This document shows, piece by piece, positions 8,637 to 17,405 of a DNA stretch of 35,786 nucleotides. Below the pieces are notes generated by a model. It made no database searches. It had not been told where the DNA came from and was given only the letters and a program-made list of their open reading frames with translations. Each line of letters opens with the position of its first letter. The first letter of the stretch is position 1. The DNA is from Flavobacterium psychrophilum (GTDB lineage Bacteria > Bacteroidota > Bacteroidia > Flavobacteriales > Flavobacteriaceae): contig DZCQ01000004.1 in NCBI GenBank assembly GCA_022730285.1, forward strand, positions 57,817-93,602, given 5' to 3'. Both the position numbers and the translations under genes were made by a program.

Positions 8637-9844
8637 CTTAATAATACTACTTTATCTTTTTCTACCATTTGTATGGCTGTTCTATCAAAATGTCTAATTG
8701 TATATAAGGAAACATTTAGATTGTAACTTACTTTAAATTTTTTAGAAAGTAATTCTATTAAATCTTGAAAATGTTCAAATTTATCTTCAACACAAATAGA
8801 AAAACTAATTGCGGAATTTTGAATTAAACTCACTTTTATTTTAAATTGGTGTAAAAATGAGAAAATTTCGCTAATATTTTCTTCCATAATAAAAGAAAAA
8901 TCAATAGAAGATAAAGATAGTAATAATTGATTTTTTTTAACTATATAACATGGCAATTTAGGCACTAAATCTTCTCCACCCGACACTTTGGTTCCTTCCA
9001 ATAAAGGATGTAAAAATGATTTTACAAACAATGGAATTTCTTTTTTTTGCAAAGGTTGCAATGTTTTTGGATGAATAACACTCGCTCCATAAAAGGCAAG
9101 TTCGATAGCTTCTCTATATGAAATTTGATTTAAAAGTGTGGCGTTTTCAAAGTATCTTGGGTCGGCATTCATAACTCCTGGAACATCTTTCCAGATAGTT
9201 ACACTCTCCGCATTTAGGCAATAAGCAAAAATTGCTGCGGTATAATCGGAGCCTTCTCTTCCTAATGTAGTAGTAAAGCCATTTTGATCAGACCCTAAAA
9301 ACCCTTGTGTTACAAGCAATTGATTGGTAGCTTTAATTTCAGAAATGTTATTCTTGGTAATTTCCCAATTTACTTCTGCATCTCGGTAGGTTGTATCTGT
9401 TTTGATATAATTTCGAACGTCTAACCACTGTGTTTTCATCTTTTGGCTTGCAAAATAATGACTTAGAATTGTAGTAGAAATTAATTCCCCATAACTAACC
9501 ACTTGGTCGTAAACAAAGTTATAATTTGGAGATTTATTATGAGCTAAAAAATAATCTAAATCTATAAAATGATTCTCTATAATTGTGAAAATTTGATTTT
9601 CTTTTGCAAATAAATCGGTAGCTATTTCAAGATGGTAATTTTTCACCTCCTGTATTGATTGAGATAAATTTGCAGAACTGTCAAAATAATTTCGTACAAC
9701 TACTTCTAGAGAATTTGTAGTTTTTCCCATTGCAGAAACCACCAACAAAACATCTTGACAACCAATAGTTTGCAACAAACTGTAAACGTTTTTTACATTA
9801 AGAGCATCTTTAACGGAAGCTCCTCCAAATTTAAAAACTCTCAT
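8594..9844 (-). CDS. lysC: Aspartate kinase
   Basis: Phosphorylates aspartate, the first step to lysine, threonine and methionine. 416 residues, monofunctional. The N-terminus MRVFKFGGASV is the family start (KFGG phosphate loop), LVVSAMGKTTN follows, LGREGSDYTAAIFAYCLNA is the kinase signature around residue 195, and IWKDVPGVMNADPR gives the substrate/nucleotide site. Residues from about 310 form a degenerate ACT regulatory region. It is shorter than the 440-470 residue feedback-regulated forms, so its inhibitor response cannot be predicted. The gene stands apart, with 134 bases to the GNAT gene upstream. Confidence 0.93.
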   Translation of the reverse strand: MRVFKFGGASVKDALNVKNVYSLLQTIGCQDVLLVVSAMGKTTNSLEVVVRNYFDSSANLSQSIQEVKNYHLEIATDLFAKENQIFTIIENHFIDLDYFLAHNKSPNYNFVYDQVVSYGELISTTILSHYFASQKMKTQWLDVRNYIKTDTTYRDAEVNWEITKNNISEIKATNQLLVTQGFLGSDQNGFTTTLGREGSDYTAAIFAYCLNAESVTIWKDVPGVMNADPRYFENATLLNQISYREAIELAFYGASVIHPKTLQPLQKKEIPLFVKSFLHPLLEGTKVSGGEDLVPKLPCYIVKKNQLLLSLSSIDFSFIMEENISEIFSFLHQFKIKVSLIQNSAISFSICVEDKFEHFQDLIELLSKKFKVSYNLNVSLYTIRHFDRTAIQMVEKDKVVLLRQISSETMQIIISE

Positions 9845-9883
9845 AAAATTTAATGAATTTATTTTTTAATAATTTTTGTATGA

Positions 9884-9922
9884 GTAAGTCAAAAGTTTTA
9901 ATGTCGTAAAGTCGAAGGTAGA
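9884..9922. repeat. Short GTC-rich intergenic repeat
   Basis: AGTCAAAAGT, then TAATGTCGTAAAGTCG: the same building blocks as at 2041-2115, where TAATGTCATAAAGTCA and the complement ACTTTTGACT occur. It fills part of the 134-base gap between lysC and the GNAT gene. Confidence 0.45.
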
Positions 9923-9978
9923 TATTCGTGAAAAAAAAATCGACATAATTCTTTTTAACATACATAAAACAAGAAGAT

Positions 9979-10452
9979 TTACTTTTTCTTTAGAAATTTT
10001 TTGACACCTGCCACATCCATTTGAGCTACTAACCAATCTTTTTTGATAACTGCTCCTGTATTTTCATAAAATGTGATAGCAGGAGTATTCCAATCTAGAA
10101 CATTCCATTCAATACGTCTTACACCTTCTTTGTTTCCCAATTCCATAATTTGTTTGTAGAGTGCACCCCCAACACCTTTTCCACGCATACTACTAGTAAC
10201 AATTAAATCTTCTAGATGTATGGTTTTGCCTTTCCAAGTGGAATATCGGTAATAATATAAAGCAATTCCAACTATTTTGCCTTCTACCTCAGCAATAAAG
10301 GTGTAAAACAACGGATTTTCACCAAAACCGTCTTCTACAAGATTAGTTACAGTGATTACAACAGCATCTGGTTCTTTTTCAAAAACTGCAAGTTCTTTAA
10401 TTAAATCAAGAACTGCTGGCATATCTTCTTGTGTTCCTTTTCTAATATTCAT
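9979..10452 (-). CDS. GNAT N-acetyltransferase, spermidine/thialysine acetyltransferase type
   Basis: 157 residues. The sequence starts MNIRKGTQEDMPAVLDLIKELA and shows the acetyl-CoA loop as SMRGKGVGGALY (about residues 87-98). The conserved IHLEDLIV strand before it and EWNVLDWNTPAITFYENTGA after it are typical of the SSAT/thialysine acetyltransferase branch. It likely acetylates a diamine or lysine analogue; the exact substrate cannot be read. It begins 4 bases after the M48 protease stop, as the last gene of the yicC-gmk unit. Confidence 0.88.
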   Translation of the reverse strand: MNIRKGTQEDMPAVLDLIKELAVFEKEPDAVVITVTNLVEDGFGENPLFYTFIAEVEGKIVGIALYYYRYSTWKGKTIHLEDLIVTSSMRGKGVGGALYKQIMELGNKEGVRRIEWNVLDWNTPAITFYENTGAVIKKDWLVAQMDVAGVKKFLKKK

Positions 10453-10456
10453 GGTT

Positions 10457-11305
10457 TTATTTTTTCTTTTTCACTGCTTTTTTTATAGTAGTTTTTTTTG
10501 TATTCGTTTTTGCAACTTTTTTAACATAAGGTTTGTATAAACCTTCTACAATTGCTTTGTTTTTAGCATCTTCCGCTCTTTGCTTTGGATCAGGGTGAGA
10601 ACTCATCATTCGTGTTATAAATGTAGAATCTGTTCCTTCGCTAAGTTTTGCTAAAATTAAAAAAGCCGATTCTACAGCATTTACATTGTATCCATTTTTT
10701 TTCATAAAATTATAAGAATACGTATCAGCATCTGTTTCTTGACTTCTGCTATGGCTACTATCCAGTAGTGCATTTCCTATTTTACCCAATTGACTATCTG
10801 TAAGAGTAGCAATTGTGCCTGATTGTGAGGCAGCAGCATCTAAGAGAGCTTCTTTTTTGTAACTTGCTTTAATAGCATCTCTAGAATCGTTGTTGGCAAC
10901 ATGACCAATTTCGTGACCAATTACAGCTAGGAGTTCATTATCGTCCATAATATCCATTAGTCCAGAAAAAACACGAACACTACCATCTGCGGTTGCAAAA
11001 GCATTTACTTCTTTTACTTTATAAACCTTGTAATTAAGTGCTAATCCGTTTTCTGATTGATGTTTGGAAAATAGCTTGTTTAAACGAATTGTGTAAGGAT
11101 CTTTGCTGGTTGCAACTGCGTTTTCTGCATCCATTTTCGCAACTGCTTCTTTGGATAATTTTGCGGCATCTTCGTTGCTAAAAGTAAATCCTGTAACGCC
11201 TTTTTGTATTGCTCCAAGTGCTTTTTCTCCTAAATTTATTTGTGCAAAGGCAGTAATTCCAGCTAGTTGAATTGCAAAAATTGCAAATAAGATTTTCTTT
11301 TTCAT
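10457..11305 (-). CDS. M48 family metalloprotease, periplasmic
   Basis: 282 residues with a Sec signal peptide (1-21, ending TAFAQ). The zinc motif HEIGH is at 131-135, with the third ligand Glu190 in SRSQETDAD, as in the Oma1/BepA/LoiP group of M48 peptidases, which degrade or refold damaged envelope proteins. The preceding VFSGLMDIMDDNELLAVIG is also typical of the family. The C-terminus is a lysine-rich tail of about 25 residues. It sits 19 bases after gmk, so it is co-transcribed with yicC and gmk. Confidence 0.92.
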   Translation of the reverse strand: MKKKILFAIFAIQLAGITAFAQINLGEKALGAIQKGVTGFTFSNEDAAKLSKEAVAKMDAENAVATSKDPYTIRLNKLFSKHQSENGLALNYKVYKVKEVNAFATADGSVRVFSGLMDIMDDNELLAVIGHEIGHVANNDSRDAIKASYKKEALLDAAASQSGTIATLTDSQLGKIGNALLDSSHSRSQETDADTYSYNFMKKNGYNVNAVESAFLILAKLSEGTDSTFITRMMSSHPDPKQRAEDAKNKAIVEGLYKPYVKKVAKTNTKKTTIKKAVKKKK

Positions 11306-11324
11306 GGTAATTTTTTTGTTTTTG

Positions 11325-11903
11325 TTAATTTTTTTCTTCTACAAATTTTTTGACTAGCTCGTATGCTTCCTTTTTAGCAATATCAAGGTCGTGATTTTTT
11401 ATAATTTTGTCAAACTGTGGTGCGGTTGCAAGTTCTACTGATGCCTTTGCAATTCGCATATTTATTTTATCATCACTTTCGGTTGAACGTTTTTTTAATC
11501 TAATTTTCAGTTCGTCGATGCTTGGAGGTTTTACAAAAACGGCAAGTGTTTCTTCTGGAAATTTAGATTTTATGCGTAAACCGCCAGCAACATCAATATC
11601 AAAAATTACATTTTTACCTAATGCCCAAATTCGTTCTACTTCGGTTTTTAGGGTTCCATAAAAATTATCTCGGTACACTTCTTCCCATTCTACAAAATTC
11701 TCGGCTTTAATATGTTTTTTAAACTCTTCTAAGGAGATAAAGTAGTAATCTTTTTCATGAATTTCTTCACTCCTAGCTTTTCTTGTAGTGCAAGAAACAG
11801 AAAACTCTAGGTTTAATTCTTTTTTAGAGAGTAAATATTTTACAATGGTAGTTTTTCCAGAACCAGAAGGTGCTGAAAACACAAGTAATTTTCCTTTTTT
11901 CAT
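11325..11903 (-). CDS. gmk: Guanylate kinase
   Basis: Converts GMP and ATP to GDP and ADP. 192 residues, normal length. Walker A is SAPSGSGKTT at about residues 10-19, followed by the GMP-binding SCTTRKARSEEIHEKDYYF, the VFDIDVAGG Walker B region (written VIFDIDVAGGLRIK), and the lid KIRLKKRSTESDDKINMRIAK-type segment. It follows yicC after 35 bases, a pairing common in bacteria. Confidence 0.96.
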   Translation of the reverse strand: MKKGKLLVFSAPSGSGKTTIVKYLLSKKELNLEFSVSCTTRKARSEEIHEKDYYFISLEEFKKHIKAENFVEWEEVYRDNFYGTLKTEVERIWALGKNVIFDIDVAGGLRIKSKFPEETLAVFVKPPSIDELKIRLKKRSTESDDKINMRIAKASVELATAPQFDKIIKNHDLDIAKKEAYELVKKFVEEKN

Positions 11904-11938
11904 TTCAATAAAGAGTTTCTTAATTTATAGGTTTGGAA

Positions 11939-12799
11939 TTACAAAACATTTAGGACTTGCTCTTTTATTTTTTCGAGTTCATCTTTCATCATAACAACTA
12001 GTTTTTGCATTGCTGCATGATTTGATTTAGAGCCAAGAGTGTTTATTTCGCGTCCCATTTCTTGGGTTATAAATCCTAATTTGCGTCCGTTCGCTTCGGT
12101 AGAATTTATGGTTTCTAGAAAGTAATTTAGGTGATTATCTAATCTTACTCTCTCCTCTGTAATGTCTAATTTTTCTAAATAGTATATAAGTTCTTGCTCA
12201 AAACGGTTTTCATCAACAGTTACTTTTAGTTCAGATATGGCATTTTGCAATTTATTTTTTATTAAATTTATTCTTTCTGGATCTAGTGCAATTGCTTGCT
12301 CTAAATAGGTACGAATATTTGTTATCCTAAGCAAAAATTCGTTTTCTAAAGATTTACCTTCCGATTTACGAAAATCTACAATATTAACCAATGCCTCTTG
12401 CAATACTTCTTGAATTTTTGTCCAATCGTCTTTGTTTACTTCTTCTCGTTCTACTTTAAGTGCTTCAGGCATCCTGACAGCCATTTTGAGCAATTCTGTT
12501 CCGTCTGCATCAGTATAAATTTGTTGCATTTGCTTTATATAATCTTTTACAATAGGAATATTTATTTTGTTGGTGGTTTCTTCCGATATTGCTTCTAGAT
12601 ATATTGCAACATCTATTTTCCCTCGTTCTAAAACTTGCATAACTTGGTTGCGAATTCCAAGTTCTACTTCTTTAAATCCACTTGGAATACGAACATTTAA
12701 ATCTAATCCTTTACTATTTAAAGATTTTATTTCTACTATTATTTTTTTTGATGGTAATTGCAAACTTGATTTTCCAAAACCAGTCATAGATTGTATCAT
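11939..12799 (-). CDS. YicC/YloC family endoribonuclease
   Basis: 286 residues, full length for the family. It begins with MIQSMTGFGKSS and contains EIKSLNSKGLDLNVRIP, both YicC N-terminal signatures, and ends with the DUF1732 region (NHLNYFLETINSTEANGRKL, then QEMGREINTLGSKSNHA). Family members are RNA endonucleases in E. coli and Bacillus. It is the first gene of yicC-gmk-M48-GNAT, with a promoter box at 12828-12835. Confidence 0.94.
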   Translation of the reverse strand: MIQSMTGFGKSSLQLPSKKIIVEIKSLNSKGLDLNVRIPSGFKEVELGIRNQVMQVLERGKIDVAIYLEAISEETTNKINIPIVKDYIKQMQQIYTDADGTELLKMAVRMPEALKVEREEVNKDDWTKIQEVLQEALVNIVDFRKSEGKSLENEFLLRITNIRTYLEQAIALDPERINLIKNKLQNAISELKVTVDENRFEQELIYYLEKLDITEERVRLDNHLNYFLETINSTEANGRKLGFITQEMGREINTLGSKSNHAAMQKLVVMMKDELEKIKEQVLNVL

Positions 12800-12827
12800 A
12801 GGTGTTCTTTTTTTATTTAAGAAGGCA

Positions 12828-12835
12828 CAAAAATA
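12828..12835 (-). promoter_or_regulatory. -7 box upstream of yicC
   Basis: The minus strand reads TATTTTTG, an exact TAnnTTTG element, 28 bases before the yicC ATG. No clear TTG lies at the -33 position. Confidence 0.5.
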
Positions 12836-12852
12836 GCTAAAAAATTCTTATT

Positions 12853-13203
12853 TTAGCTTAATTCTTTGATTACTTGAAGTATATTTTGCTGGTTATTTCC
12901 AATAAATATTTTGTTGTTAATTATAAACACTGGGCGACTTAAGAAGGTATAGTGTTGTAAAATTAAATTTTTGTAATCTAACTCGATTAAGACTTTATTT
13001 TTTAAATCCATCGATTTATAAAGTTGTGCTTTTTTACTAAAAAGTGCCTCATAACTACCTGAAAGTTCATGCATTTTTTCTAATTCATCAATAGTAATGG
13101 AATCTTGTTTGATGTCTTGAAACACTAAGTTATTATTTGCTGGTAATTGTTTAATAATTTTTCTGCAAGTATCACAGGACGCTAAATAATATATTTTATT
13201 CAT
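12853..13203 (-). CDS. ArsC/Spx-like thioredoxin-fold protein
   Basis: 116 residues from the ATG at 13203; a GTG seven codons upstream is less likely. The N-terminus has strand MNKIYYLASCDTCRKII with a CxxC at Cys10 and Cys13, which is the Spx-type pattern. The C-terminal part has FLSRPVFIINNKIFIG, the conserved R-P element of the fold. The family includes arsenate reductases and transcription-modulating Spx proteins. Without arsenic genes nearby arsenate reduction is not supported; a thiol-redox role is possible. A divergent gene starts 69 bases away. Confidence 0.8.
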   Translation of the reverse strand: MNKIYYLASCDTCRKIIKQLPANNNLVFQDIKQDSITIDELEKMHELSGSYEALFSKKAQLYKSMDLKNKVLIELDYKNLILQHYTFLSRPVFIINNKIFIGNNQQNILQVIKELS

Positions 13204-13232
13204 AATTTTTAATCTAAAACACAAAGAAAGTG

Positions 13233-13240
13233 TATTTTTG
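13233..13240 (+). promoter_or_regulatory. -7 box for the DinB-like gene and plus-strand cluster
   Basis: TATTTTTG, an exact TAnnTTTG, 32 bases before the ATG at 13273 in the 69-base divergent gap. The -33 half is not clear. Confidence 0.55.
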
Positions 13241-13272
13241 TACTAATTTAATCATCTTTACTAAAAAAAAAC

Positions 13273-13728
13273 ATGAATAACACTTTCAAAATTTGGGAAA
13301 CTAACAGAAAAAAGCATTTGGACTTTCTAGAAAACTATTCTCTTGAAGCGTTAAACAAAATTCCAGAAGGCTTTTCTAATAATTTAATTTGGAATGCCGC
13401 ACATACAATTGTAACACAACAAGGATTAACATATCGCCTTTCTGGATTGCCTGTAAACATTACTAAAGAAATACATCATAAATACAAAATTGGAACCACG
13501 CCAACAATTCCCGCAACGAAAGAAGAGGTGGAAGAAATTAAAAAACTACTTTTGTCCACTTTTACAAAAACAAAAGAAGATTACCATGCTGGAATATTTA
13601 CAACCCCAATAGATTATGAGACACATATTGGATTTCATGTTAATAGCATTGAAGAAGTTTTGCAGTTTAACAACTACCACGAAGCTATTCATTTAGGCAT
13701 GATGATGAGTATAAAACGATTTTTATAA
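13273..13728 (+). CDS. DinB-like (DinB_2) family protein
   Basis: 151 residues of mostly helical sequence. Histidines are placed as in the metal-binding four-helix DinB fold: one in WNAAHTIVTQQ (about residue 58), others near HVNSIEEVL and YHEAIHLGMMMSIKR at the C-terminus. DinB-like proteins include bacillithiol/mycothiol-dependent S-transferases and proteins of unknown role. The first gene of a plus-strand run with metB-like, lpxK, punA and tadA. No specific substrate is indicated. Confidence 0.8.
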   Translation: MNNTFKIWETNRKKHLDFLENYSLEALNKIPEGFSNNLIWNAAHTIVTQQGLTYRLSGLPVNITKEIHHKYKIGTTPTIPATKEEVEEIKKLLLSTFTKTKEDYHAGIFTTPIDYETHIGFHVNSIEEVLQFNNYHEAIHLGMMMSIKRFL

Positions 13729-13776
13729 AATCAAGAAAACTATAATTTTAACCCTCTTTTTTAAATAAAACACAAA

Positions 13777-14925
13777 ATGCAATTCAACACTAAAACCATA
13801 CACGGAAACCAACACCACGATCCAAGTACTGGAGCCGTAATGCCTCCTATATACCAAACATCCACTTTTGTTCAAAAAAGTCCTGGACAACCTGTAAACC
13901 CAGATTACGAATATAGTAGAGCCGCAAATCCAACAAGGACAGCACTAGAAAATGCACTTGCTAGCATAGAAAATGGTACTCGTGGATTGGCGTTTTCTTC
14001 AGGGTTAGCAGCTACCGATTGTTTGCTTCGCTCGTTTAAAGCTGGCGACGAAATTATTGCAATGGACGATTTATATGGTGGTACTTACCGAATGTTTACA
14101 AAAATTTACAAAGATTCTGGGATTATTTTTCACTTTGTAGATATGAATGATGTGGAAAAATTTACAGCACTAATAAACAAAAACACCAAATTAGTATGGG
14201 TAGAAACCCCAACAAATCCATTAATGAAGTTAGTAGATATTGCTGCAATTGCTAAAATAACAAAGGCAAATAATATTTTGTTTGCTGTAGATAATACCTT
14301 TGCAACACCCTATTTGCAACGTCCACTGGAAATGGGAGCAGATGTAGTTATGCACTCAGCAACAAAGTATTTAAGTGGACATAGTGATGTTATTGCTGGA
14401 GCATTAATTGTGAAAGAAGAAGAATTAGGCAACAAACTTCATTTTCAGCAGTTTGCAACGGGAGCAACGCTAGGACCTATGGATAGTTTTTTAGTAATTA
14501 GAGGAATCAAAACACTCCATTTACGAGTACAAAGACATTGTGAAAATGGCGAAAAAATAGCACACTTTCTTAACAATCATCCAAAAATTAAAGTGGTGTA
14601 CTATCCAGGATTACCTACGCACCCATTTCACGAAATTGCAAAAAAACAAATGGAAAACGGTTTTGGAGGAATGGTTTCTTTTACATTCACCTCTGGAAAA
14701 AAGGCAGATGCTATTTCTTTTTTAGAAAAAATTAAAATATTTACCCTTGCTGAAAGCCTTGGAGGAGTTGAGAGTTTGGCAAATCATCCAGCTTTAATGA
14801 CGCATGCTTCTATACCAGAAGAAAAACGTTTGGAAGTAGGAATTACAGATGATTTAGTGAGATTAAGCGTTGGTATTGAAGACATTACTGACTTAATTGC
14901 CGACTTAGAACAAGCTTTAAATTAA
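13777..14925 (+). CDS. metB: Cystathionine gamma-synthase or gamma-lyase family PLP enzyme
   Basis: 382 residues, typical of the Cys/Met metabolism PLP family. It has the N-terminal TIHGNQHHDPSTGAVMPPIYQTST, the substrate-loop YSRAANPTR, and the PLP lysine Lys197 in HSATKYLSGHSD. ETPTNPLMKLVDI and the C-terminal ESLGGVESLANHPALMTH are also diagnostic. The sequence cannot decide between cystathionine gamma-synthase (to methionine) and gamma-lyase (to cysteine and H2S); the symbol is therefore provisional. No other methionine gene is adjacent. It lies 48 bases after the DinB-like gene. Confidence 0.9.
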   Translation: MQFNTKTIHGNQHHDPSTGAVMPPIYQTSTFVQKSPGQPVNPDYEYSRAANPTRTALENALASIENGTRGLAFSSGLAATDCLLRSFKAGDEIIAMDDLYGGTYRMFTKIYKDSGIIFHFVDMNDVEKFTALINKNTKLVWVETPTNPLMKLVDIAAIAKITKANNILFAVDNTFATPYLQRPLEMGADVVMHSATKYLSGHSDVIAGALIVKEEELGNKLHFQQFATGATLGPMDSFLVIRGIKTLHLRVQRHCENGEKIAHFLNNHPKIKVVYYPGLPTHPFHEIAKKQMENGFGGMVSFTFTSGKKADAISFLEKIKIFTLAESLGGVESLANHPALMTHASIPEEKRLEVGITDDLVRLSVGIEDITDLIADLEQALN

Positions 14926-15012
14926 TCTTTAATTACCAAAGCGTTTATAAAAAAGTTAATTGCTTAAAATTCCATTTTTTATGCACATATCTGTAATTAT
15001 TAGGATTGTAAA

Positions 15013-16032
15013 ATGAATTTGTTAAGAAAAGTACTCTTTCCTTTTGCAATACTATATGGTTTTGTAACTAGTATTCGCAATTTTCTATACGACAATAAAA
15101 TCTTTAAATCTTATTCCTTTGACGTTCCAATCATTGCAGTTGGAAATTTAAGTGCTGGTGGAACTGGAAAAACACCTCAAATAGAATATTTAGTGCGGTT
15201 GCTATCCAAACAATATCAAGTAGCAACCCTAAGCAGAGGATACAAACGAAAATCGGAAGGATTCATTCTAGCAAACAACTCTTGTAATGCCGAAATTTTA
15301 GGGGATGAACCATATTTGTTTTATAAAAAATTCCCAGCCATACAAGTTGCCGTAGATGCTAATCGCAAAAATGGAATAGAACAATTACTTTTAACCTCAT
15401 CAAAACCACAAGTTATCTTGCTAGACGATGCCTTTCAACATCGGAAAGTAAAAGCAGGATTGTATATACTACTAACTGCATATAACGACTTGTTTTACAA
15501 TGATTTTATGCTACCAACAGGCAATTTACGGGAAAGTCGCAACGGAATTAAAAGAGCCGATATGATAATTGTCACAAAATGTCCAAAAGATATTACGGAG
15601 CTTGCACAAAATAAAATCAAACAACAAATAGGTACCAATAAAGCAATTTATTTCACTTATATAGATTATGATGACAAGGTGTATTCTGATGAAAAAACAC
15701 TATACGTAAAAGAAATTATAAATAATAACAAATTATTAGTGGCTGGAATTGCAAAACCAGAACCATTTTTTGAATATTTACAATCTAAAAATAACGAATG
15801 TTTGATTTATCCAGATCATCATCATTTTTTAGAGAAAGATATAATAAGAATTAAAGAAAAAGCAACAAACAAAATCATTATTACTACCGAAAAAGATTTT
15901 GTTCGTTTGGAAAAAAAATTAAACAGCAAAGATTTTTATTATTTGCCAATAAGAAGTTCCTTTGTGAAAGATAGTACAAATTTTAATCAAAAAATTTTAA
16001 ATTATGTGGGAACAAGTACAAGAAACAGTTAA
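15013..16032 (+). CDS. lpxK: Tetraacyldisaccharide 4'-kinase
   Basis: Adds the 4'-phosphate in lipid A synthesis at the inner membrane face. 339 residues. An N-terminal hydrophobic stretch (about 5-24) anchors it, followed by the P-loop in AVGNLSAGGTGKTPQ (residues 42-55), LSRGYKRKS, and LLDDAFQHRKV with the catalytic Asp-His region. LPTGNLRES follows, also a family motif. The last 29 bases overlap the start of the purine nucleoside phosphorylase gene in another frame, which implies coupled translation. Confidence 0.95.
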   Translation: MNLLRKVLFPFAILYGFVTSIRNFLYDNKIFKSYSFDVPIIAVGNLSAGGTGKTPQIEYLVRLLSKQYQVATLSRGYKRKSEGFILANNSCNAEILGDEPYLFYKKFPAIQVAVDANRKNGIEQLLLTSSKPQVILLDDAFQHRKVKAGLYILLTAYNDLFYNDFMLPTGNLRESRNGIKRADMIIVTKCPKDITELAQNKIKQQIGTNKAIYFTYIDYDDKVYSDEKTLYVKEIINNNKLLVAGIAKPEPFFEYLQSKNNECLIYPDHHHFLEKDIIRIKEKATNKIIITTEKDFVRLEKKLNSKDFYYLPIRSSFVKDSTNFNQKILNYVGTSTRNS

Positions 16033-16816
16033 TTTTATCAAGAATAAAACAAGTTTTACCCCTGAATATGGTGTTATTTTAGGCTCCGGCCTAGGTAATT
16101 TCACTAACGATATAAATATAGAATTTACATTGCCTTACAGTGAGATTCCTAATTTTCCTGTTTCTACAGTACAAGGACACCAAGGAGCTCTAGTTTTTGG
16201 AACAATTCGAGATAAAAAAGTGATAGCTATGCAAGGACGATTTCATTTTTATGAAGGATATAGCATGAAACAAGTTACTTTCCCAGTTAGAGTTATGAAA
16301 TATTTAGGAATACAAAAACTGATTGTTTCCAATGCCTCAGGAGGGGTTAATCCTAACTATCAAGTAGGTTCTATTATCGCCATCAAAGATCATATTAATA
16401 TGATGCCAGAACATCCGCTGCGAGGAATAAACGACGAGCGTTTTGGTCCAAGATTTGTAAATATGAGTGAACCATATAGCCGAAAAATGATTGCAAAGGC
16501 TAAAGAAATTGCTTCAAATTCTGACATTACATTATTAGACGGTGTTTATTTAGGTTTACAAGGACCAACTTTCGAAACGCTTTCGGAGTATAAAATGGTA
16601 AAAAATGTAGGGGCAGATTGTGTTGGAATGAGTACCGTTCCCGAAGTAATTGTAGCAAGACACATGAATCTTGAATGTTTTGGGCTATCTGTAATAACCG
16701 ACATGGGTAATGAGGATAGCATTGATACAATCACACATCAAGAAGTTTTAGAAGCAGCAAAAAATGCAGAACCAAAAGTACGAGAATTGATAAAAAAATT
16801 AATTTTAGAATATTAG
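16004..16816 (+). CDS. punA: Purine nucleoside phosphorylase (type I, trimeric)
   Basis: Cleaves inosine, guanosine and deoxy forms with phosphate. 270 residues. Motifs include VILGSGLGNF near residue 25 (phosphate site), QGRFHFYEGYSM, the signature VSNASGGVNP, and VGMSTVPEVIVARH. The ATG at 16004 is inside lpxK, and the frame from there fits the family's N-terminus. The purine specificity residues near ITDMGNED look like the human/trimeric class. tadA follows 66 bases later. Confidence 0.94.
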   Translation: MWEQVQETVNFIKNKTSFTPEYGVILGSGLGNFTNDINIEFTLPYSEIPNFPVSTVQGHQGALVFGTIRDKKVIAMQGRFHFYEGYSMKQVTFPVRVMKYLGIQKLIVSNASGGVNPNYQVGSIIAIKDHINMMPEHPLRGINDERFGPRFVNMSEPYSRKMIAKAKEIASNSDITLLDGVYLGLQGPTFETLSEYKMVKNVGADCVGMSTVPEVIVARHMNLECFGLSVITDMGNEDSIDTITHQEVLEAAKNAEPKVRELIKKLILEY

Positions 16817-16882
16817 AAAAACGGCAAAATTACTATTTTAATATACCTATTAGAAATGTGCTAAAACTAGTATTCAATCCCA

Positions 16883-17323
16883 ATGGAAAATATTTTTACC
16901 GATAATTATTTTATGCAAAAAGCCCTACAAGAAGCAAAAATTGCTTTTGATAAAGGCGAAATTCCAGTAGGTGCAATAATCACCGTAGGTAATAAAATAA
17001 TTGCAAGAAGCCATAATTTAACCGAAATTCTAAAAGATGTTACTGCTCATGCGGAAATGCAGGCAATAACAGCCGCTTCTAATTATTTAGGAGGAAAATA
17101 CTTAAAAAACTGTGTTTTGTACGTCACACTGGAGCCTTGCCTAATGTGTGCTGGAGCTTTATATTGGAGTCAGATATCTAAAATAGTTATTGGAGCTAAA
17201 GATGAAAAAAGAGGCTTTCGTAAAATGAATGTGTCATTACACCCAAAAACAGAAATAATAGATGGAGTCTTAGCCGAGGAATGTAGTATTTTATTAAAAG
17301 AATTTTTTAAAAACAAACGATAA
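16883..17323 (+). CDS. tadA: tRNA-specific adenosine deaminase
   Basis: Makes inosine at position 34 of tRNA-Arg(ACG). 146 residues. The zinc deaminase motif is His56-Ala-Glu58 in TAHAEMQAI and the second part is PCLMC at 85-89 (Cys86, Cys89). DEKRGF after KIVIGA is typical of TadA and differs from guanine deaminases. Last gene of the plus-strand run; a bidirectional terminator follows. Confidence 0.93.
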   Translation: MENIFTDNYFMQKALQEAKIAFDKGEIPVGAIITVGNKIIARSHNLTEILKDVTAHAEMQAITAASNYLGGKYLKNCVLYVTLEPCLMCAGALYWSQISKIVIGAKDEKRGFRKMNVSLHPKTEIIDGVLAEECSILLKEFFKNKR

Positions 17324-17345
17324 AAAATGTTCTTTTGAATCAAAA

Positions 17346-17378
17346 AAAACTTCCCTAAATGTGCAAAAGGGAAGTTTT
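17346..17378. terminator. Bidirectional terminator between tadA and cydB
   Basis: AAAACTTCCCT (17346-17356) pairs with AGGGAAGTTTT (17368-17378) over an 11-base loop, with A and T runs on either side. It serves the convergent tadA and cydB units. Confidence 0.88.
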
Positions 17379-17405
17379 AATGTAATAAAAAAGTAAGCTA
17401 AAATA

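Noticed and set aside
13204..13224. GTG start seven codons upstream for the ArsC/Spx-like protein
   Set aside because: The ATG at 13203 begins exactly at the conserved first beta strand, and the extension is not family-like.
13777..14925. metB-like gene as a part of the sulfide module
   Set aside because: It is on the other strand, several kilobases away, and lies with lpxK and punA. Cystathionine enzymes can release H2S, but nothing ties it to the SQR units.
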